Shown here: positions 10,008 through 19,527 of the stretch, piece after piece | Layout: each line of letters starts with the position of its first letter | Numbering within the stretch: the stretch's first letter is position 1 | NCBI GenBank assembly: GCA_013416395.1 | Contig: JACCEP010000001.1 | Coordinates: forward strand, 62,001-126,000 | DNA length: 64,000 nt | Reading direction: 5' to 3' | Origin: Alcaligenaceae bacterium | Lineage (GTDB): Bacteria; Pseudomonadota; Gammaproteobacteria; Burkholderiales; Burkholderiaceae_B | Translations under genes and position numbers: made by a program | Notes under the pieces: generated by a model | Databases searched by the model: none | What the model saw: the letters and a program-made list of their open reading frames with translations, nothing else | Told to the model about the DNA's origin: nothing

Positions 10008-11177
10008 TCAGGCGGTTGGTAGAGGGTCACTATCGTAACCTGTTATTGTCAGGGAAAAGCCGGCCATGCTTGGCATTTTACGGGGACGAGCCAGCAGTCT
10101 GGCCTTGCCCACGTTAAGGTCGCGCATTATTTGCGCGCCAATGCCGTATGTGCGCAGCCCGTAACGGCTATCGCGGTCGGACATTACGTTTTCTGCGTTA
10201 TGAGCAAGGTTCCAAGCTTCAAACTGGCCAAACAGCAATTCGGCAGACTCTTGGCAGTTAAGCATAATCATTAAACCAGAAGGCGCAGCGGCAATTTTCT
10301 GAAGCGCCCGCGGAATGCTCCAGCTATGCGTACTGCTGTCTTCAATTAGTACATCAACCAGTGTAGTGGGCTCGTGCACGCGCACCAGTGTTTCTGTGTC
10401 TGGCTGAATTTCGCCGTGGCTCAGTGCAAGATGCAGGGCTCCTGAGGCCAGATCGCGGTAGGCTGTCGCCTGGAACGGGCCCCAGACGGTTTGCACCGCG
10501 CGACTTGCCAGCCGCTCGACCATGGACTCGTGCTCGCTGCGGTACTGAATGAGGTCAGCGATGGTGCCGATTTTAAGCCCATGCTCGCGGGCAAACACCA
10601 TGAGGTCGGGCAACCTGGCCATGGTGCCATCAGGTTTGAGAATTTCACAAATGGCTGCAGCGGGGGTCAGGCCGCCAAGTGCGGTAAGGTCACAGCCGGC
10701 TTCAGTATGGCCGGCACGCACCAAAACGCCACCGCGTACCGCCTGCACCGGAAAGATGTGGCCTGGTTGCACCAGATCAGAGGGCTTGGCATCGTGAGCC
10801 ACGGCAGCCTGTATGGTGCGCGCGCGGTCGGCTGCCGATATGCCGGTATCGACGCCTTCGGCGGCTTCGATAGACATGGTGAAGTTTGTGCCAAAGCGCG
10901 TACCATTATTGGACGCCATGAGCGGCAGGTTTAGCTGCTGGCAGCGCTCTTCAGTCAGGGTAAGACAGACCAGACCCCGAGCATGTGTGACCATGAAGTT
11001 AATGGCTTCTGGGGTAACAAATTCGGCAGCCATGAGCAGGTCACCTTCGTTTTCTCGGTCTTCTTCATCCACCAGAATGACCATACGGCCAGCTCGAAGC
11101 TCTGCCACAATTTCGGTGACGGGAGAAATCTCACAGGCGAAGTCTGTATCAACAACGGTTTCAGGGGAAGTGGACAT
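10008..11177 (-). CDS. ribBA: 3,4-dihydroxy-2-butanone 4-phosphate synthase with degenerate GTP cyclohydrolase II-like domain
   Basis: 389 residues. The RibB half (about 1-215) is intact, with the acidic loop [10 protein letters not shown] (37-46) and GHTEAGCD (156-163). The RibA-like half (about 220-389) keeps the general fold sequence, e.g. [15 protein letters not shown], but has a single cysteine and lacks the Cys-rich zinc motif needed for GTP cyclohydrolase II. It should therefore make dihydroxybutanone phosphate only, a separate RibA being expected elsewhere. First gene of the riboflavin/thiamine operon, divergent from an iclR-type gene. Confidence 0.93.
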   Translation of the reverse strand: MSTSPETVVDTDFACEISPVTEIVAELRAGRMVILVDEEDRENEGDLLMAAEFVTPEAINFMVTHARGLVCLTLTEERCQQLNLPLMASNNGTRFGTNFTMSIEAAEGVDTGISAADRARTIQAAVAHDAKPSDLVQPGHIFPVQAVRGGVLVRAGHTEAGCDLTALGGLTPAAAICEILKPDGTMARLPDLMVFAREHGLKIGTIADLIQYRSEHESMVERLASRAVQTVWGPFQATAYRDLASGALHLALSHGEIQPDTETLVRVHEPTTLVDVLIEDSSTHSWSIPRALQKIAAAPSGLMIMLNCQESAELLFGQFEAWNLAHNAENVMSDRDSRYGLRTYGIGAQIMRDLNVGKARLLARPRKMPSMAGFSLTITGYDSDPLPTA

Positions 11178-11365
11178 TACTCTAGCGCTCGGTTAACTAA
11201 GTTGGGCCATTTTAACCCCGTAGCCGCGGGAATACCCGAAGCCACTGTAAAGACGCGGGGCGACGTGCTGTTGTGGGCGTTGTATAGTCCAGAAAGTGCG
11301 CAGCCGCGCCACTGCTTAACGCTATAACAACAAGCCCTGCGCCGCACAGCAAGGGCTCTGCCACA

Positions 11366-12175
11366 ATGAAAGAAACCAGACCAGATACCAACGACGGACG
11401 ACGCAGCATCCAGTCAGTGGAGACCGGCTTTCGTCTTCTGCAAGCCCTGGTCGAGGCCGCCGTTCCGCTTAACCTGCGTGATCTTGCTGCGCGGGCCGCC
11501 ATGACATCGGCCAAGGCACACCCTTATCTCGTAAGCTTTACGCGGGTAGGGGTGGTGCAACAAGATGCCATCACCAGCCAGTATGAGCTGGGCCCTTTTG
11601 CCTTGCAAATGGGCCTGGTCAGCCTGCAAAGACTAGAGCCTGTGCGGGTCGCCCTGCCCCATGTAAAACGCCTTGCCGGGCAAATAGGGCACACCCTGGC
11701 CATCGCCGTGCTGGGTTCGCACGGCCCCACCATGATCCATATCTCAGAGGCCAGCTACCCGGTGCATGTCAACATGCGCCAGGGTACGGTGATGTCCATG
11801 CGACATACCGCAACCGGCCATGTCTTTGCCGCATGGCTGCCACACAAGGTGGCAAAACACTATATCGATCGCGAGATCGGCGATCTGGCTGTGGTAACCA
11901 GCATCAGCCCTGATCGCCCCGACGACGCCGAACTACACGCATTGGCCGCAAACGTGCGGCGCGCCGGCCTTGCGCAAGCTCTGGGCAACCCCTTGCCGGG
12001 CATCGATGCGCTCTCGGTACCCGTGTTTGATCACTCGGGCCACATTGTGCTGGCCCTTACCAGCCTTGGCCCCAGCTCGCTGTTTGATGCCAGCGAAAAC
12101 GGGCCGCTGGCGCGTGCCCTGCTAGCTTGCGCGGCCGATATTTCGGCGCAACTAGGGCACAGGCCATCGGGATAA
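11366..12175 (+). CDS. IclR-family transcriptional regulator
   Basis: 269 residues: an N-terminal winged helix-turn-helix (about 14-75, SVETGFRLLQALVEAAVPLN onward) and a C-terminal IclR ligand-binding domain with the late GIDALSVPVFDHSGHIVLAL segment. IclR proteins bind small carboxylates or aromatics and act at divergent or adjacent operons. It is upstream of, and co-directional with, the phnD-phnC-phnE transporter genes, 114 bases before phnD, so it may control them; that is inference. Confidence 0.9.
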   Translation: MKETRPDTNDGRRSIQSVETGFRLLQALVEAAVPLNLRDLAARAAMTSAKAHPYLVSFTRVGVVQQDAITSQYELGPFALQMGLVSLQRLEPVRVALPHVKRLAGQIGHTLAIAVLGSHGPTMIHISEASYPVHVNMRQGTVMSMRHTATGHVFAAWLPHKVAKHYIDREIGDLAVVTSISPDRPDDAELHALAANVRRAGLAQALGNPLPGIDALSVPVFDHSGHIVLALTSLGPSSLFDASENGPLARALLACAADISAQLGHRPSG

Positions 12176-12289
12176 CCCCCGTAAACTCACAGCCACGATG
12201 CATATTCATGGCGGATTAATTTTGTTAGCATGCTCCGACGGCATACAAAAAATAATGCCTAATAAAAAAATGACATCAGGAGACAAAAC

Positions 12290-13285
12290 ATGAAGCTTCG
12301 CACCACGCTGATGCTGTCAGCGCTTCTCGCGTTTTCCGGGCTTACCGCCACCGCCAGCGCGCAGGACAACTGCCCCAACCGTGGCGATCTGGACACCATG
12401 TACTGTGACGCCAACAAGGACCTGGTTGCGGATGCTCCTACAGACCCTTCCAAATGGAAAGATCCGTCGACGCTGGTGTTCACCTACACGCCGGTTGAAG
12501 ACCCCGCCGTTTATGCCGACATTTTTTCGCCGTTCACCAAGTACCTGTCTCAGTGCGTAGATCGCAAAGTTGTTTTCTACCAGGTACAGAGCAATGCGGC
12601 CGAGATTGAAGCCATGCGCTCAAACCGTCTGCATGTGGGCGGCTTCTCCACCGGGCCAACTAACTTCGCGGTGAACCTGGCAGGCGCCGTTCCCTTTGCA
12701 GTCAAAGGTTATGCCGATGGTTTTCAGGGCTACAACCTGATCGTAATCGTCAAAAAAGACAGCCCTTTCCAGAAGCTTAGTGACCTGAAAGGCAAGAAAG
12801 TCGCGCACACGTCGCCGTCATCCAACTCGGGCAATATGGCGCCGATTGCGCTATTTCCTGAAGAAGGACTGGTTCCAGGCACAGACTACAAATTTTTGTA
12901 CTCGGGTAAACATGACCAGTCGGTCATGGGTGTGAATTCGGGCGACTATGATGCGGCTGCAGTGGCGTCTGACGTATTCCATCGTATGGCAGAGCGCGGC
13001 CAAATCAAGGAAGATGATTTCCGCATCATTTATACGAGCCAGAAGTTTCCGACCTCTTCGTTTTCGTATGCCTACGATCTGAAACCTGAGTTCCGTGACA
13101 CTATGCTCAAGTGCTTCTACGACTATCGCTTCCCCGCCGAAATGAAAGAAGCCTTCGGCGGCGCAGACCGTTTCTACCCGGTCACGTATGAAAAAGACTG
13201 GGCAATTGTGCGCCGAGTGGCCCAATCGGCCGGTGAGAGCTTTACCCGCTCTGCCTACGACGAAGCCGCCAAGAAGAAGAACTGA
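12290..13285 (+). CDS. phnD: Phosphate/phosphite/phosphonate ABC transporter substrate-binding protein
   Basis: 331 residues with a signal peptide (cleavage likely after TASAQ, near 25) and a type-2 periplasmic binding fold of the PhnD family: FTYTPVEDPAVYADIFSPF, RSNRLHVGGFSTGP and DLKGKKVAHTSPSSNSG are typical. It should capture a phosphonate, phosphite or phosphate in the periplasm for PhnC/PhnE. AGGAG precedes the ATG. Substrate cannot be told apart here: no C-P lyase, phosphonatase or phosphite dehydrogenase genes are nearby. Confidence 0.88.
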   Translation: MKLRTTLMLSALLAFSGLTATASAQDNCPNRGDLDTMYCDANKDLVADAPTDPSKWKDPSTLVFTYTPVEDPAVYADIFSPFTKYLSQCVDRKVVFYQVQSNAAEIEAMRSNRLHVGGFSTGPTNFAVNLAGAVPFAVKGYADGFQGYNLIVIVKKDSPFQKLSDLKGKKVAHTSPSSNSGNMAPIALFPEEGLVPGTDYKFLYSGKHDQSVMGVNSGDYDAAAVASDVFHRMAERGQIKEDDFRIIYTSQKFPTSSFSYAYDLKPEFRDTMLKCFYDYRFPAEMKEAFGGADRFYPVTYEKDWAIVRRVAQSAGESFTRSAYDEAAKKKN

Positions 13286-13291
13286 GGCATT

Positions 13292-14062
13292 ATGGGGGCA
13301 TCGCTGCACATAAAAAACCTGGTCAAGGAATACAGGGCTAACACCCCTGTTCTCAAAGATATCAGCCTTGATATCAGCGGCGAGGGCCTGACGGCCATTA
13401 TTGGTCCGTCAGGCACTGGAAAAAGCACGCTGCTGCGCTGTGTGAATCGTCTTGTCGATCCCACCCGGGGCAGCATTGTGCTCGATTACGACGGCGCGCG
13501 CGTCGACCTTGCCAAGGTCCGGGGCGCGGCCTTGCGCAAGGCAAGGCGCAGTATCGGCATGGTGTTCCAAGAGTACAACCTGGTCGAGCGCCTGACGGTC
13601 ATGGAAAATCTGTTGACGGGCCGGCTGGGATATACCTCGGCGTTCAATGCCTGGCGACGTCATTTTGAAAAAGAAGATATCGAGCACGCCTTTGATCTGC
13701 TCAATACTGTGGGGCTGGGCGGGTTTTCCAACCAGCGGGCCGATGCACTGTCGGGTGGTCAGCGCCAGCGTGTGGGTATCGCGCGGGCCCTGATGCAACG
13801 TCCGCAACTGCTGCTGGCCGACGAGCCCACCTCATCGCTTGACCCCAAGACCTCCGTAGAAATTATGGAGTTATTGCTGGAGCAAGGTCGCGCTTTCGGT
13901 ATCCCGGTCATCGTAAACATGCATGATGTCGAGCTAGCCAAACGCTATGCCAGTCGTATTGTCGGGATGTCGGGGGGGCATATTGTCTATGATGGTCAGC
14001 ATGACGGCCTGAGTGGCGATGTACTCAAGCAGATCTATGGAGGCGAGTCGTGGCTGCAGTAA
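13292..14062 (+). CDS. phnC: Phosphonate-type ABC transporter ATP-binding protein
   Basis: 256 residues. Walker A GPSGTGKS at 38-45, Q-loop [13 protein letters not shown], signature LSGGQRQR at 153-160 and Walker B LLLADEP ending in D177-E178. The EYNLVERL Q-loop is typical of PhnC. It powers uptake through the two PhnE-like permeases. Starts 6 bases after phnD and overlaps the first permease gene by 13 bases, so this is one operon. Confidence 0.92.
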   Translation: MGASLHIKNLVKEYRANTPVLKDISLDISGEGLTAIIGPSGTGKSTLLRCVNRLVDPTRGSIVLDYDGARVDLAKVRGAALRKARRSIGMVFQEYNLVERLTVMENLLTGRLGYTSAFNAWRRHFEKEDIEHAFDLLNTVGLGGFSNQRADALSGGQRQRVGIARALMQRPQLLLADEPTSSLDPKTSVEIMELLLEQGRAFGIPVIVNMHDVELAKRYASRIVGMSGGHIVYDGQHDGLSGDVLKQIYGGESWLQ

Positions 14063-14934
14063 ACACGCCACCAGCAACCCTTGATCACCCTCGCCCGTTC
14101 GCCCTTTCTACAAAAGCAAAGCTGGCGCTGGTGCTGGTTGTCATCTATGCGATCTTTGCCGCGACCCAGCTGGGTTTTTCATGGGAGCGGTTTGAGGCCG
14201 GGCTGGGCCATGGCGCCCGCTTTCTGGCCCGTATGTTTCCACCCAGCACCGAACGCCTGGGCATACTTTGGCAAGGTATAAGCGAAAGCCTGGAGATCGC
14301 CGTTCTGGCTTCTACTGCAGGTATTTTGCTGTCACTACCTCTGAGCCTGCTGGCTGCGCGTAATTTGATGCCTGTTTGGGCAACCTGGCCTGCGCGTGCG
14401 GTAATTTCACTTTGCCGGGCATTGCACCCGGTGATTGTCGCGATTCTGTTCGTGAAAGCCGTAGGCTTTGGCGCCCTGGCTGGCGTGCTGGCGCTTACCG
14501 TGGCATCCATAGGCTTTATCGGCAAGCTGTTTACCGAATCTATTGAAGAAATTTCCCTCAAGCAAGTGGAAGCGATTCGTGCTTCGGGCGCGTCTTTTGC
14601 CAACGTGATTACGTTTGGTGTGCTGCCGCAGGTGTTCGCGCGCTTTGTGGGTTTTTCGACCTACCAGCTTGACTCCAACCTGCGCAACTCAACCATGGTA
14701 GGTATTGTGGGTGCAGGTGGTATCGGCGGCACGCTGTTTTCGGCCTTTCAGCGTTTTGATTATGACTTTGTTGCAACCATACTGATCACCATCATTGCCA
14801 TCATTATGCTGGGCGAGGTGCTGGCTCGCATTGTGCGTGCCATCTTGCTCGACAACGTGACGCTAGGCCAGTTGCTGCGGCGCGCCCCACGCGGCGCACC
14901 CAGCACCTTGCGACCCGAAGGAGATGATGCATGA
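14050..14934 (+). CDS. phnE: Phosphonate-type ABC transporter permease, first copy
   Basis: 294 residues with about six membrane helices. The cytoplasmic coupling segment [20 protein letters not shown] is a clear PhnE EAA motif, and [17 protein letters not shown] follows. Start is GTG with GGAGG upstream, inside the 3' end of phnC. Forms the membrane channel with the second permease. Confidence 0.9.
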   Translation: MAAVNTPPATLDHPRPFALSTKAKLALVLVVIYAIFAATQLGFSWERFEAGLGHGARFLARMFPPSTERLGILWQGISESLEIAVLASTAGILLSLPLSLLAARNLMPVWATWPARAVISLCRALHPVIVAILFVKAVGFGALAGVLALTVASIGFIGKLFTESIEEISLKQVEAIRASGASFANVITFGVLPQVFARFVGFSTYQLDSNLRNSTMVGIVGAGGIGGTLFSAFQRFDYDFVATILITIIAIIMLGEVLARIVRAILLDNVTLGQLLRRAPRGAPSTLRPEGDDA

Positions 14935-15749
14935 GTAGCGCAACAGCCGTCATTGGGCTTAGCAGCAAAGTATGGATCAGATACTCACCCGGGCAGCGAC
15001 TGCTGCGTTTCGCACTGTATCTGGTCTTCGTGCTGGCGGTCGTGCAATCTGTACGCTCGATCGATGTTATCCCTGAGTTTTTATACGATGCGCCCACGCA
15101 AATGGCTGATCTGCTGCACCGCATGTGGCCCGTGTCGTGGCAAAGCTTTCGGGGAGAAATCCAGAGCGCCCTGATCGAAACCCTGCATATGGCCACCCTG
15201 GGCACCATCCTGGCTGTCATCATGGCTGTGCCTGTAGGCTTGGCCGCGGCCACTAACCTTACCCCGAATCGCGCCATCAACTTTCTGGCCAGGCTTATTC
15301 TGGTATCGAGCCGCTCCATCAATTCACTGGTGTGGGCCTTACTGTTTATTGCCGTGTTTGGGCCGGGCGCACTGGCCGGTACCATCGCCATTGCCTTCAG
15401 ATCGATTGGCTTTATTGGCAAGCTTCTGGGCGAAGCCATTGAAGATGCCCAGCGTGGCCCTGTCGAGGCCTTGACCGCAACCGGTGCCAGCAAAATGTCT
15501 ATTATTTTGTATGGCTACTGGCCGCAGATCAGGCCGGCCTTTTGGTCTATCGTGCTATTGCGCTGGGACATCAACGTACGCGAATCGGCGGTGCTGGGGC
15601 TGGTGGGCGCGGGTGGCATTGGCATGGCGCTTAACAGTGCCATGGACTTGTTTCAGTGGGACAAAGTCTCGCTGATTCTCGTATTGATCTTCGCCATTGT
15701 TATCATTGCAGAAGTGATCATAACGCGCGCGCGTAAAACCTTGCTCTGA
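14931..15749 (+). CDS. phnE: Phosphonate-type ABC transporter permease, second copy
   Basis: 272 residues, about six membrane helices. The coupling motif reads EAIEDAQRGPVEALTATGAS, and ESAVLGLVGAGGIGMALNSA follows. It overlaps the first permease by 4 bases (ATGA) and is divergent from it, which suggests a heterodimeric channel. A short GC-rich hairpin (GGGGT ... ACCCC near 15755) follows, without a T-run. Confidence 0.9.
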   Translation: MSSATAVIGLSSKVWIRYSPGQRLLRFALYLVFVLAVVQSVRSIDVIPEFLYDAPTQMADLLHRMWPVSWQSFRGEIQSALIETLHMATLGTILAVIMAVPVGLAAATNLTPNRAINFLARLILVSSRSINSLVWALLFIAVFGPGALAGTIAIAFRSIGFIGKLLGEAIEDAQRGPVEALTATGASKMSIILYGYWPQIRPAFWSIVLLRWDINVRESAVLGLVGAGGIGMALNSAMDLFQWDKVSLILVLIFAIVIIAEVIITRARKTLL

Positions 15750-15868
15750 ACGCAGGGGGTGCCGGCGCAACCCCAACGACATCTTTGGACAAATGGCTGA
15801 CTTCGCAAAACTTCAAGGGCGGCAAGGACGCTGGCGGGCCCGATGCCTGTACACGGGAGTGTGCAAAC

Positions 15869-17464
15869 GTGCTTGAGCGCGAACTTAAACTCCATGTACC
15901 AGGCCCCAGTCGCGAGCCACTAGCTAACGCGTTACGCCATATGGGTGCCCGTGATCAGCGCCTGCGTGCCTGTTATTTTGACACGCAAAACCGCGACCTG
16001 GCCCGTGCTGGCGTTGCGCTGCGGCTGCGCCTGGAAGGCGACCAGTGGGTGCAAACGATTAAAGCCCCCGGCCCTGACGAGCTGTCGCGTATAGAGTTAA
16101 ACCACCCACGCCCCAATTCAGAGCTCGACCTGACGCTCTATAAAGACAGCGTTATAGAGCCTATGCTGGCAGGCCTGGAGCATGCCCTCAAAATACGCTA
16201 CGAAACCGATGTTAACCGCCTGACGCTGGTTCAGGAAACCAGCCAGGGCGTGGTTGAACTCGCCTGCGACCGTGGCGTCGTCAGATCGGGCAAGTTGGTG
16301 TTTGAGATCTGGGAACTTGAGCTTGAGCAAGTGTCGGGGCATATGAGCGCCGTATTTACACTTGCCAGGCAATGGCTGCAACAGTATGGCCTGATTCTTG
16401 ACCTGCGAAGCAAGGCCGAGCGTGGTGATCAGCTCGCACGCGCTATTACGATGCCAGCGCCCAAGCGCGCAGGCAAGGTCAGGCTGGAAAAAACCATGAC
16501 CGTACGGCAGGCCTATACGCTATCCCTGGGAGAATGCGTCAGCCAGATCATTCGCAATGCCACCAGTTTGGCTGGCGTCGATACCGCCGAGGCAGACACT
16601 CATGCAAAATTTGAGTACGCGCAGTATTTGCGGGTGGGCATGCGGCGCCTGCGTTCTTGCCTTAAGTTTTATGGCAAGTGGGAAAAGGTCAACAAGCTGC
16701 TGAATGATCAGCGGCTGCGTGATTACTTTGATTTTCTGGGCGATGTGCGCGACCAGGACGTTCTGCGATTTCACATTGCGCCACAACTGGCTAAAGCAGG
16801 TATGCCTGATCTGCCTGTGCCCGTTACGGCGCCGGCAACGGCGGACACCTCCGCAGGTTCAGCGGCAGCACGGGGAGCAAACCAGAACGCGCCAAAGAAT
16901 GGCGCGCCGCCGCAAACACAAACATCACTACCTGCGGTTTATACCGCTTCGGCCGGGCCAGCCCAACTCGCGGGCGATGTTGCATTCCAGCAATACCTGC
17001 TCGATTTGCTCGAAACCTTGCTCTCGCTGGGCGACCAGCAAAAGCCCAGAAAGATCGACGAGCGGGAACTGGGCGAGGTGCTGGGCAAACGTCTGAAAAA
17101 ATGGCTGAAACAGATATGCCGGCGCGGTGTCCATTTTGAGCACTTGGCTATAGACGCCCAACATGATTTGCGCAAAAAGCTCAAACGACTGCGCTATTGT
17201 GTAGAGCTTTCCTCGTCTGTCTTGTCTGACACAAGACTGGTGGCGCTGCGCCCCTTACTCAGACAAATGCAGCACACCATGGGTGATCTTAATGACCTGT
17301 ATAACGCTGAGGTCGCCTATCAGGGGCTGGCAACCACCGATGCAGCCGCGTTCAAGGCAGTGAGCTGGACCAGAGAAAGGCAAAGTCAGATAAAGCACCA
17401 GATTGAGGTGGATTTCAGGACGCTTACCCGGGAAGTTCTTGGAGAAGAACCGGACGAGGCTTGA
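15869..17464 (+). CDS. CYTH and CHAD domain protein
   Basis: 531 residues from GTG 15869 (GGGAG 9 bases upstream; a longer TTG-started form is less likely because the CYTH motif sits right at this start). An N-terminal CYTH domain (1-205) starts with ExExK as ERELK at 3-7 and resembles inorganic triphosphatases. A C-terminal CHAD domain (about 215-530) follows and is expected to bind polyphosphate. CHAD is interrupted by an Ala/Thr/Pro-rich linker at about 315-365, and the first signature histidine is Gln (near 252) while the second, QHDLRKKLKRLRY, is kept. It lies 119 bases after the phosphonate-type transporter, which fits a phosphorus role. Confidence 0.88.
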   Translation: MLERELKLHVPGPSREPLANALRHMGARDQRLRACYFDTQNRDLARAGVALRLRLEGDQWVQTIKAPGPDELSRIELNHPRPNSELDLTLYKDSVIEPMLAGLEHALKIRYETDVNRLTLVQETSQGVVELACDRGVVRSGKLVFEIWELELEQVSGHMSAVFTLARQWLQQYGLILDLRSKAERGDQLARAITMPAPKRAGKVRLEKTMTVRQAYTLSLGECVSQIIRNATSLAGVDTAEADTHAKFEYAQYLRVGMRRLRSCLKFYGKWEKVNKLLNDQRLRDYFDFLGDVRDQDVLRFHIAPQLAKAGMPDLPVPVTAPATADTSAGSAAARGANQNAPKNGAPPQTQTSLPAVYTASAGPAQLAGDVAFQQYLLDLLETLLSLGDQQKPRKIDERELGEVLGKRLKKWLKQICRRGVHFEHLAIDAQHDLRKKLKRLRYCVELSSSVLSDTRLVALRPLLRQMQHTMGDLNDLYNAEVAYQGLATTDAAAFKAVSWTRERQSQIKHQIEVDFRTLTREVLGEEPDEA

Positions 17465-17496
17465 TGTTGCCGCAGGCTTGGTGTTGCCGCAGGCTT
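17465..17496 (+). repeat. Tandem 17-base repeat between convergent genes
   Basis: TGTTGCCGCAGGCTT occurs at 17465-17479 and again at 17482-17496, followed by six T and then CTGCGG, which can pair with CCGCAG of the second copy. It may act as a weak terminator for the CYTH-CHAD gene. Confidence 0.45.
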
Positions 17497-17606
17497 TTTT
17501 GGCTGCGGTAAACGCCTTAGCCAAAAATGTCTGCGGTACTTCTGCCGTATCTCTGCTGCCTCGCTGTGACCCGGTGGCAATCTTGCTGCTGCCCTTCTCC
17601 CACCTC

Positions 17607-19457
17607 TCAGTCACCCAACAGGGCTGCGGCAAATTCACGTGCAACAAAGGGCTGGAGGTCGTTTAGCCCTTCGCCCACACCTATCCAGTAAACCGGAATG
17701 GGGCGAACTCCCTGACTGCCTGCGGCAACGGCGGCAAGGGTGCCACCTTTGGCCGTACCATCGAGCTTGGTCACTACCAGGCCAGTCAGGTTGATGGCGG
17801 CATCAAAAGCGCGAATCTGTGCGAGCGCATTTTGCCCGGTGTTGCCGTCAACCACCAGCAACACCTCATGCGGTGCATTGCCGTCAGCCTTGCCAATGAC
17901 GCGCTTGATCTTTTTGAGCTCTTCCATCAAGTGCAGTTGCGTGGGCAGCCTACCGGCCGTATCAACCATGACGACATCGGCCTCACGGGCACGACCCGCG
18001 TTAACCGCATCGAATGCCACGGCTGCGGGGTCACCACCCTCTTGTGCGATGACAGTCACGTTGTTGCGCGCTCCCCACTCCATCAGCTGTTCTCGTGCAG
18101 CGGCGCGAAAAGTGTCTCCGGCAGCAAGCAGAACTTTGGCATTCTGGGCCTGAAAGAGGAAGGCAAGCTTGCCGATTGACGTCGTTTTGCCCGCGCCGTT
18201 CACGCCGGCAATCATCATGACCAGCGGTTTAACCTGCCCTAGCGGGAAGGCCTTTTCGAGCGGTGCAAGGTGATCGGTCAAGATGTCACGCAGTGCATTT
18301 TTTACCTGGGCGGCGTCCTCTAGCCGCTCTTTGCGAACACGTGCACGTAATGCCGCAAGCAATTTATCAGTCGCCTCCATACCCGCGTCCGCCATGATGA
18401 GTGCAGTCTCGAGCTCTTCAAACAGGTTTTCGTCGACTTTTACGCCTACAAACAGGCCACCAATGCTCTGACCTGTACGCGCGAGGCCTTTTTTCAGACG
18501 CGCCAGCCACGAAGTTTTTACGGGGGCTGCGGGCGCAGTCTGAGCTGCGGCCTTTTGATCTGCTTCGGCTTGACGTTCTGCCTCGGCCTGTCGTTCTGCC
18601 TCGGCCTGTCGGTCTGCTGCTGCCTGACGCTCTGCTTCGGCCTGTCGCTCTGCTGCTGCCTGACGCTCTGCTTCAGCCTGTCGCTCTGCTGCTGCCTGAC
18701 GCTCTGCTTCAGCCTGTCGTTCTGCTTCAGCCTGTCGTTCTGCTTCAGCCTGTCGTTCTGCTTCGGCTTGTCGCTCTGCTGCTGCCTGACGTTCTGCTTC
18801 GGCTTGTCGCTCTGCTGCTGCCTGACGCTCTGCTTCAGCCTGACGCTCTGCTTCAGCCTGTCGTTCTGCTGCTGCCTGACGTTCTGTTTCGGCCTGACGG
18901 TTCGCTTCAGCTTGTCGCTCTGCCTCAGCTTGTCGCTCTGTTTCGGCCTGACGGTCCGCTTCAGCTTGTCGCTCTGCTGCTGCCTGACGCTCTACTTCTT
19001 CCTGGCGCTCCGCCTCAGCCCGTCGCTCTACATCAACCTGCCGCTCCGCCTCGGCCTGTCGTGCGGCTTCAGCCAGTCGTTCTACCTCAACCTGCTGTTC
19101 TGCCTCAATTTGCTGCCCTACCCCAGCCAGACGTTCTATCTCCGCCTGCCGTTCTGCTTCAACCTGACGTTCTGCTCCAGCCTGCTGCTCTACCCCAGCC
19201 AACCGTTCTACCTCGGCCTGCAGCCCGTCGCCCGCCTGTCGCTCTACGCCAGCCAGCCGTTCTACCTCGGCCTGTCGTGCTCCCGCGTCATCGGCAACAT
19301 GGGCGGATTCTGCCGCCTCTGTTGTCGGCTGTGCGGTGGCGGATTGGTCGCTCTGGCCAACAGCAGGCGCACCCTCGTCGGGAACCGACGCTGGGTCTAC
19401 CTTGTGCTCATCGTTTTCAGAGGCCGCACGCTTTTTTCTTTTAAAAAAACTGAACAT
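17607..19457 (-). CDS. ftsY: Signal recognition particle receptor FtsY with long repeat domain
   Basis: 616 residues from ATG 19457 (MFSFFKRKKR, a usual FtsY start). The C-terminal NG domain (about 310-616) is complete: G1 GVNGAGKTT, DTFRAAAREQL, G3 DTAGR and G4 TKLDGTAKGG. It receives SRP-ribosome complexes at the membrane through GTP hydrolysis. Between a short basic/acidic N-terminus and NG lies a stretch of about 41 hexapeptide units (60-305) of the type ERQAEA, far larger than the usual acidic A domain and probably a long helix. Divergent from rsmD. Confidence 0.96.
   Translation of the reverse strand: MFSFFKRKKRAASENDEHKVDPASVPDEGAPAVGQSDQSATAQPTTEAAESAHVADDAGARQAEVERLAGVERQAGDGLQAEVERLAGVEQQAGAERQVEAERQAEIERLAGVGQQIEAEQQVEVERLAEAARQAEAERQVDVERRAEAERQEEVERQAAAERQAEADRQAETERQAEAERQAEANRQAETERQAAAERQAEAERQAEAERQAAAERQAEAERQAAAERQAEAERQAEAERQAEAERQAEAERQAAAERQAEAERQAAAERQAEAERQAAADRQAEAERQAEAERQAEADQKAAAQTAPAAPVKTSWLARLKKGLARTGQSIGGLFVGVKVDENLFEELETALIMADAGMEATDKLLAALRARVRKERLEDAAQVKNALRDILTDHLAPLEKAFPLGQVKPLVMMIAGVNGAGKTTSIGKLAFLFQAQNAKVLLAAGDTFRAAAREQLMEWGARNNVTVIAQEGGDPAAVAFDAVNAGRAREADVVMVDTAGRLPTQLHLMEELKKIKRVIGKADGNAPHEVLLVVDGNTGQNALAQIRAFDAAINLTGLVVTKLDGTAKGGTLAAVAAGSQGVRPIPVYWIGVGEGLNDLQPFVAREFAAALLGD
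18543..19280 (-). repeat. 18-base tandem repeat array inside ftsY
   Basis: About 41 consecutive 18-base units coding for ERQAEA/ERQAAA-type hexads. Units near the C-terminal side (18543-18960) are almost identical; those nearer the N-terminus have diverged (ERLAGV, EQQVEV, GQQIEA). This suggests recent expansion at one end by slippage or unequal exchange. Confidence 0.93.
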
Positions 19458-19527
19458 ACGTTTTACACTACCCAATTAAATACAACTCGGCCCGGCATTA
19501 CGCCCGGGCCTGAAGAACCGACCACGC

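Noticed and set aside
18543-19280. Regular repeats that might suggest a CRISPR array
   Set aside because: Units are contiguous, in frame and code for a repeat within FtsY; there are no unique spacers and no cas genes.
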